Source: Clostridiales bacterium
GTDB lineage: Bacteria > Bacillota > Clostridia > Oscillospirales > Acutalibacteraceae
DNA: 8,081 nucleotides
Direction: 5' to 3'
Assembly (NCBI GenBank): GCA_022791355.1
Contig: JAAVYX010000074.1
Span: forward strand, 1-8,081
Made by a program: the position numbers and the translations under genes. Shown piece by piece: positions 6,130 to 8,081 of the stretch. Position 1 is the stretch's first letter. Each line of letters begins with the position of its first letter. The notes under the pieces were generated by a model, which saw nothing but the letters and a program-made list of their open reading frames with translations, was not told the DNA's origin and made no database searches.

Positions 6130-6290
6130 GCCCGTTGCTTTGACTGCCTGTGCGGATTCTTCTAAAGACTGCCGGCCCGACATGCTGCCTCTTGTGGGTA
6201 AATGGATCGAGGCGTCCGCATGAATCGCTCTGCCGCCGCATATATATGCACTGTGTAAACCGGTAGTGCGCATACGGGAGGGAAAGCGTC

Positions 6291-7151
6291 TTGCTGCTTC
6301 GATTTAAAAAAAGGTACCTGGCCCTACTGCTGTCCATGGCGGTTATAGCCGCCGCCTCTTATCCTGTCGGACGGATGATGCGGGCTGCGGCGGGGGATGA
6401 CAGCCCAACCTTTGCTATCGTTATGTATCACCAGATCGCCTCCAGCAAATCCAAACTGGGGAAATTCACCCTTTCTGACAGTCAATTGGAGGCCGACCTG
6501 ATCTATCTCAAGGAACATGGCTACGAGACCATCACCATGGCCCAGCTTATCGATTACACCAAAGGCGCCGGCGGCCTGCCCGAAAAGCCGGTTATGCTGA
6601 CTTTTGACGACGGCTACGAAAGCTTTTACGGCTACGTATACCCGCTTTTACAAAAGTACAATATGCGGGCCGTCTTGTCGGTGGTGGGAGAGTTTGTGGA
6701 CAGATATACCCAAAAGCCCGATCATAACCTGCGCTATTCCTGCCTGAATTGGGACCAGGTCCGGGAGATGCGGGAGTCGGGACTGGTGGAGATTCAAAAT
6801 CATACCTACGATATGCACAGCACCGGCAAAACCGGCCGGCAGGGTTGCGCCATTAAAAAAGGAGAATCGGAGACGGCCTATAAACAGGCCTTTTTGGAGG
6901 ACGTAGGCAAGATGCAGGAAAAGCTGAAAACCGAGCTGGGCGCTCCTGCTGATACCTTTACCTATCCTTTTGGCGCACTGTGCAAGCAGTCGACCTCCCT
7001 GATTAAGGAGCTGGGCTTTCAAGCGGCGCTGACCTGCCGGGAGGAGCCGGTAACCGCCGCCCCTTATGGGGACTGGATGTATCGGCTGGGACGGTATAAC
7101 CGCCCGTCCGGCAAGACCAGCGAGGCTTTTTTTAGAAAGGTGTTGCCTTGA
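6291..7151 (+). CDS. Membrane-anchored polysaccharide deacetylase (NodB/CE4)
   Basis: A 286-residue carbohydrate esterase family 4 protein that should remove N- or O-acetyl groups from peptidoglycan or another cell-wall glycan outside the membrane. After a basic N terminus (LLRFKKR) comes one hydrophobic segment (about 9-27), either an uncleaved anchor or a signal peptide. The NodB domain runs from about 40 to 280: FAIVMYHQI (41-49), motif 1 TFDDGY with base Asp106 and metal ligand Asp107, motif 2 NHTYDMH with His171 and His176 as metal ligands, and motif 3 TYPFG (224-228). The His-x4-His spacing is the variant seen in many Bacillota deacetylases of the YheN type. The start is TTG at 6291, with GGGAGGG about 8 nt upstream. 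No terminator with a T run is seen for it in the next 260 bp. It is the only plus-strand gene. Substrate specificity cannot be told from sequence. Confidence 0.93.
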   Translation: MLLRFKKRYLALLLSMAVIAAASYPVGRMMRAAAGDDSPTFAIVMYHQIASSKSKLGKFTLSDSQLEADLIYLKEHGYETITMAQLIDYTKGAGGLPEKPVMLTFDDGYESFYGYVYPLLQKYNMRAVLSVVGEFVDRYTQKPDHNLRYSCLNWDQVREMRESGLVEIQNHTYDMHSTGKTGRQGCAIKKGESETAYKQAFLEDVGKMQEKLKTELGAPADTFTYPFGALCKQSTSLIKELGFQAALTCREEPVTAAPYGDWMYRLGRYNRPSGKTSEAFFRKVLP

Positions 7152-7411
7152 AACCATTAAATGAGCGTAGGCTTTTGCCGGTCGTATCGGGCCTCTTACA
7201 GATCTCTATGCGGAACAGATGCGTTTTCTATTTCATGCCGCAATACTTTTACCGTTCGCGGTTTCAGGCCGGGACGGCTATAGCGTGGGATCGTCTGGAA
7301 ACCGGATAGAGGCGTGGAGCGCGAATGCCATAGGCGTTGCTAGTAATAACGCAGGTACGCTTGATGCAAAATCTCACTCTCAACCAGAAAAGCCAAAATA
7401 AGAATCCCCCG
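7152..7411. other. Intergenic stretch without recognisable content
   Basis: The 260 bp after the deacetylase stop show no gene I can support, no repeat copy and no clear T-tailed hairpin. A 60-codon frame (7219-7401, plus) begins with a hydrophobic run but lacks a ribosome binding site and any recognisable similarity. Confidence 0.5.
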
Positions 7412-7449
7412 ATATAAAGAAAAACCCCGTCGCAAAAAACGGCGGGGTT
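7412..7449 (-). terminator. Intrinsic terminator of the small membrane-protein gene
   Basis: A 10-bp stem with one G-T pair (AACCCCGTCG at 7423-7432 and CGGCGGGGTT at 7440-7449) and a 7-nt A-rich loop is followed on the minus strand by TTTTTCTTTAT. It lies 22 bp after the stop of the gene at 7472. The plus-strand side lacks a T run, but the hairpin may still slow transcripts coming from the deacetylase gene. Confidence 0.8.
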
Positions 7450-7471
7450 GCGCTTTGCGTCAAACGAGGGA

Positions 7472-7798
7472 TTAACGATCGACGTTCCCGGGTTCCTGAG
7501 TAGCGGCTGGCGGCGTGGCCTCCGCCTTTTTATCGGAGGAGCAGATGTGCTCGACCAACGCGCCGAAGGCGTATATAACCAAGGTTACAATACAAATTTT
7601 AACCAGCGTATAGAGATTGGAAAATACAAGAGAGGGCAGAGAGCTGGCAGCGTGACGGGAAAGCATATTCACCACGGAAAGCAGGGTGTTTATGCAGGTC
7701 AGTACGATCCCCGCGGCTCCGTAAATCCCAGCGGCGATTTGCAGGGTCGATCCAATTTTCTCTTTTTGCAGAAATGCCGGCAGTTTATTGTTGTTCAT
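7472..7798 (-). CDS. Small two-helix membrane protein of unknown function
   Basis: I do not recognise this 108-residue protein. A short polar N terminus (MNNNKLPAFLQKEKIGS) precedes hydrophobic helix 1 (about 20-43), a loop with HAASSLPS, hydrophobic helix 2 (about 62-85) and a polar, Ala/Pro-rich C-terminal tail. The layout suggests a hairpin in the membrane, with both ends probably cytoplasmic given the KEK and DKK charges. Two adjacent ATG codons (7801 and 7798) follow GGGGAGG; the second is chosen because its 6-nt spacing is better. An open frame extending upstream to 7969 runs through repeat copy 3 and is unlikely to be translated as part of this protein. A small GCGCT/AGCGC hairpin (7812-7825) sits just before the ribosome binding site. 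It has its own terminator and repeat-derived leader. Confidence 0.75.
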   Translation of the reverse strand: MNNNKLPAFLQKEKIGSTLQIAAGIYGAAGIVLTCINTLLSVVNMLSRHAASSLPSLVFSNLYTLVKICIVTLVIYAFGALVEHICSSDKKAEATPPAATQEPGNVDR

Positions 7799-7811
7799 CA
7801 TAATCCTCCCC

Positions 7812-7825
7812 GCGCTGTTTAGCGC
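7812..7825 (-). promoter_or_regulatory. Small hairpin just upstream of the RBS
   Basis: GCGCT and AGCGC form a 5-bp stem with a 4-nt loop directly before the GGGGAGG ribosome binding site of the small membrane-protein gene. It could influence translation, but a stem this short may occur by chance. Confidence 0.25.
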
Positions 7826-7842
7826 ATACATCAAAATGGAAT

Positions 7843-8081
7843 CTGTACCATCTGCCTCCAAGTACAAATACGCCCAGCGGCGGCCAAAATGGGGGCCGTC
7901 TGCGGCCTTGCCAGCCCCCGTTTGGGCTCGCCGCTGGGTCCTGCGGCGTTTTACAGGAGAGAAACCCACGCAGGCAAGGCGGACGAGGTAGCCGAGCTTT
8001 GCTCGGCTACCTTTCGGCCGGCATCGCAGACAACACAGCGTGCGGCAATTTTATCCCTGTAAAACCGTTTTATACCTTGTC
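7843..8081 (-). repeat. Dispersed repeat, copy 3, upstream of the small membrane protein
   Basis: This is the longest copy, read on the minus strand and reaching the window edge, so it may continue. It begins GACAAGGTATAAAACGG at 8081 and ends CTTGGAGGCAGATGGTACAG at 7843, 45 nt before the start codon. An inner unit (7945-8066) is bounded by inverted repeats GGTTTTACAGGGA and TCTCCTGTAAAACGCC and matches copy 1 end to end. Inside is a perfect 11-bp hairpin with a 3-nt loop (7987-7997 with 8001-8011), where copies 1 and 2 have unrelated hairpins. The outer part, with CCCATTTTGGCC and CGCTGGGCGTAT, is shared only with copy 2. Confidence 0.75.

Larger units (their letters stand above)
5530..6290. 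other. Long gene-free divergent region rich in palindromes
   Basis: These 761 bp between two divergent genes contain no supported coding frame. They hold repeat copy 2 (5939-6129) and several short perfect palindromes: GGTCT-AA-AGACC (5764-5775), CGGCTGCGCAGCCG (5861-5874), GAAGCC-G-GGCTTC near 5898-5910, GCCGCCC-GTA-GGGCGGC near 6027-6043 and GCATATATATGC (6238-6249). CTATCGAGC at 5878-5886 is the inverse of the GCTCGATAG word within copies 1 and 2. Both genes' promoters should be here, but I cannot place either with confidence. Confidence 0.6.

Noticed and set aside
7219..7401. 60-codon plus-strand frame with a hydrophobic start
   Set aside because: No ribosome binding site, odd composition and no recognisable similarity; such a frame is expected by chance in GC-rich DNA.
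7799..7969. Longer reading frame giving a 165-residue membrane protein starting at 7969
   Set aside because: The extra 57 residues are translated from repeat copy 3, and a strong GGGGAGG ribosome binding site sits directly before the internal ATG pair at 7801/7798.
7843..8081. Insertion sequence
   Set aside because: No transposase frame or remnant is present within or next to any copy; only a non-autonomous element could fit.

Overview
The window looks like chromosomal DNA of a gut-type, moderately GC-rich Clostridia member (Bacillota; an Oscillospiraceae/Ruminococcaceae-like lineage is my best guess). This rests on the Clostridia-style dCMP deaminase and NodB deacetylase sequences, strong AGGAGG-type ribosome binding sites, TTG starts and several intrinsic terminators. 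No rRNA, tRNA, CRISPR array, transposase or phage gene is visible.

Layout from left to right: a terminator hairpin (23-57) and an AT-rich gene-free stretch; a cytoplasmic GH13 alpha-amylase-family enzyme (332-1639, minus) behind a promoter with a LacI-type palindromic operator; a 294-bp gap with a possible plus-strand small RNA (about 1779-1935); a membrane-anchored protein with a predicted extracytoplasmic beta-propeller-like domain (1934-3688, minus); a GH43-family glycosidase (3843-4706, minus); a gap holding copy 1 of a repeat; a dCMP deaminase (5050-5529, minus); a long gene-free, palindrome-rich divergent region with repeat copy 2; a membrane-anchored polysaccharide deacetylase (6291-7151, plus); a terminator; and a small two-helix membrane protein (7472-7798, minus) preceded by repeat copy 3, which runs to the window edge.

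The genes do not form one obvious operon. The two glycosidases point to use of alpha-glucans and of arabinose- or xylose-containing oligosaccharides inside the cell. The deacetylase and the propeller protein act at the cell surface, and the deaminase feeds dTMP synthesis. Each gene seems to have its own promoter region.

The most unusual content is non-coding: a family of diverged repeats of about 120-240 bp, seen three times within 3.2 kb. They share conserved end blocks, an inverted-repeat-bounded core and a hairpin whose stem sequence changes while pairing is kept. Two copies lie just upstream of genes in the same orientation relative to the gene. They could be a MITE-like mobile repeat, a structured RNA or leader element, or a domesticated mixture of both.
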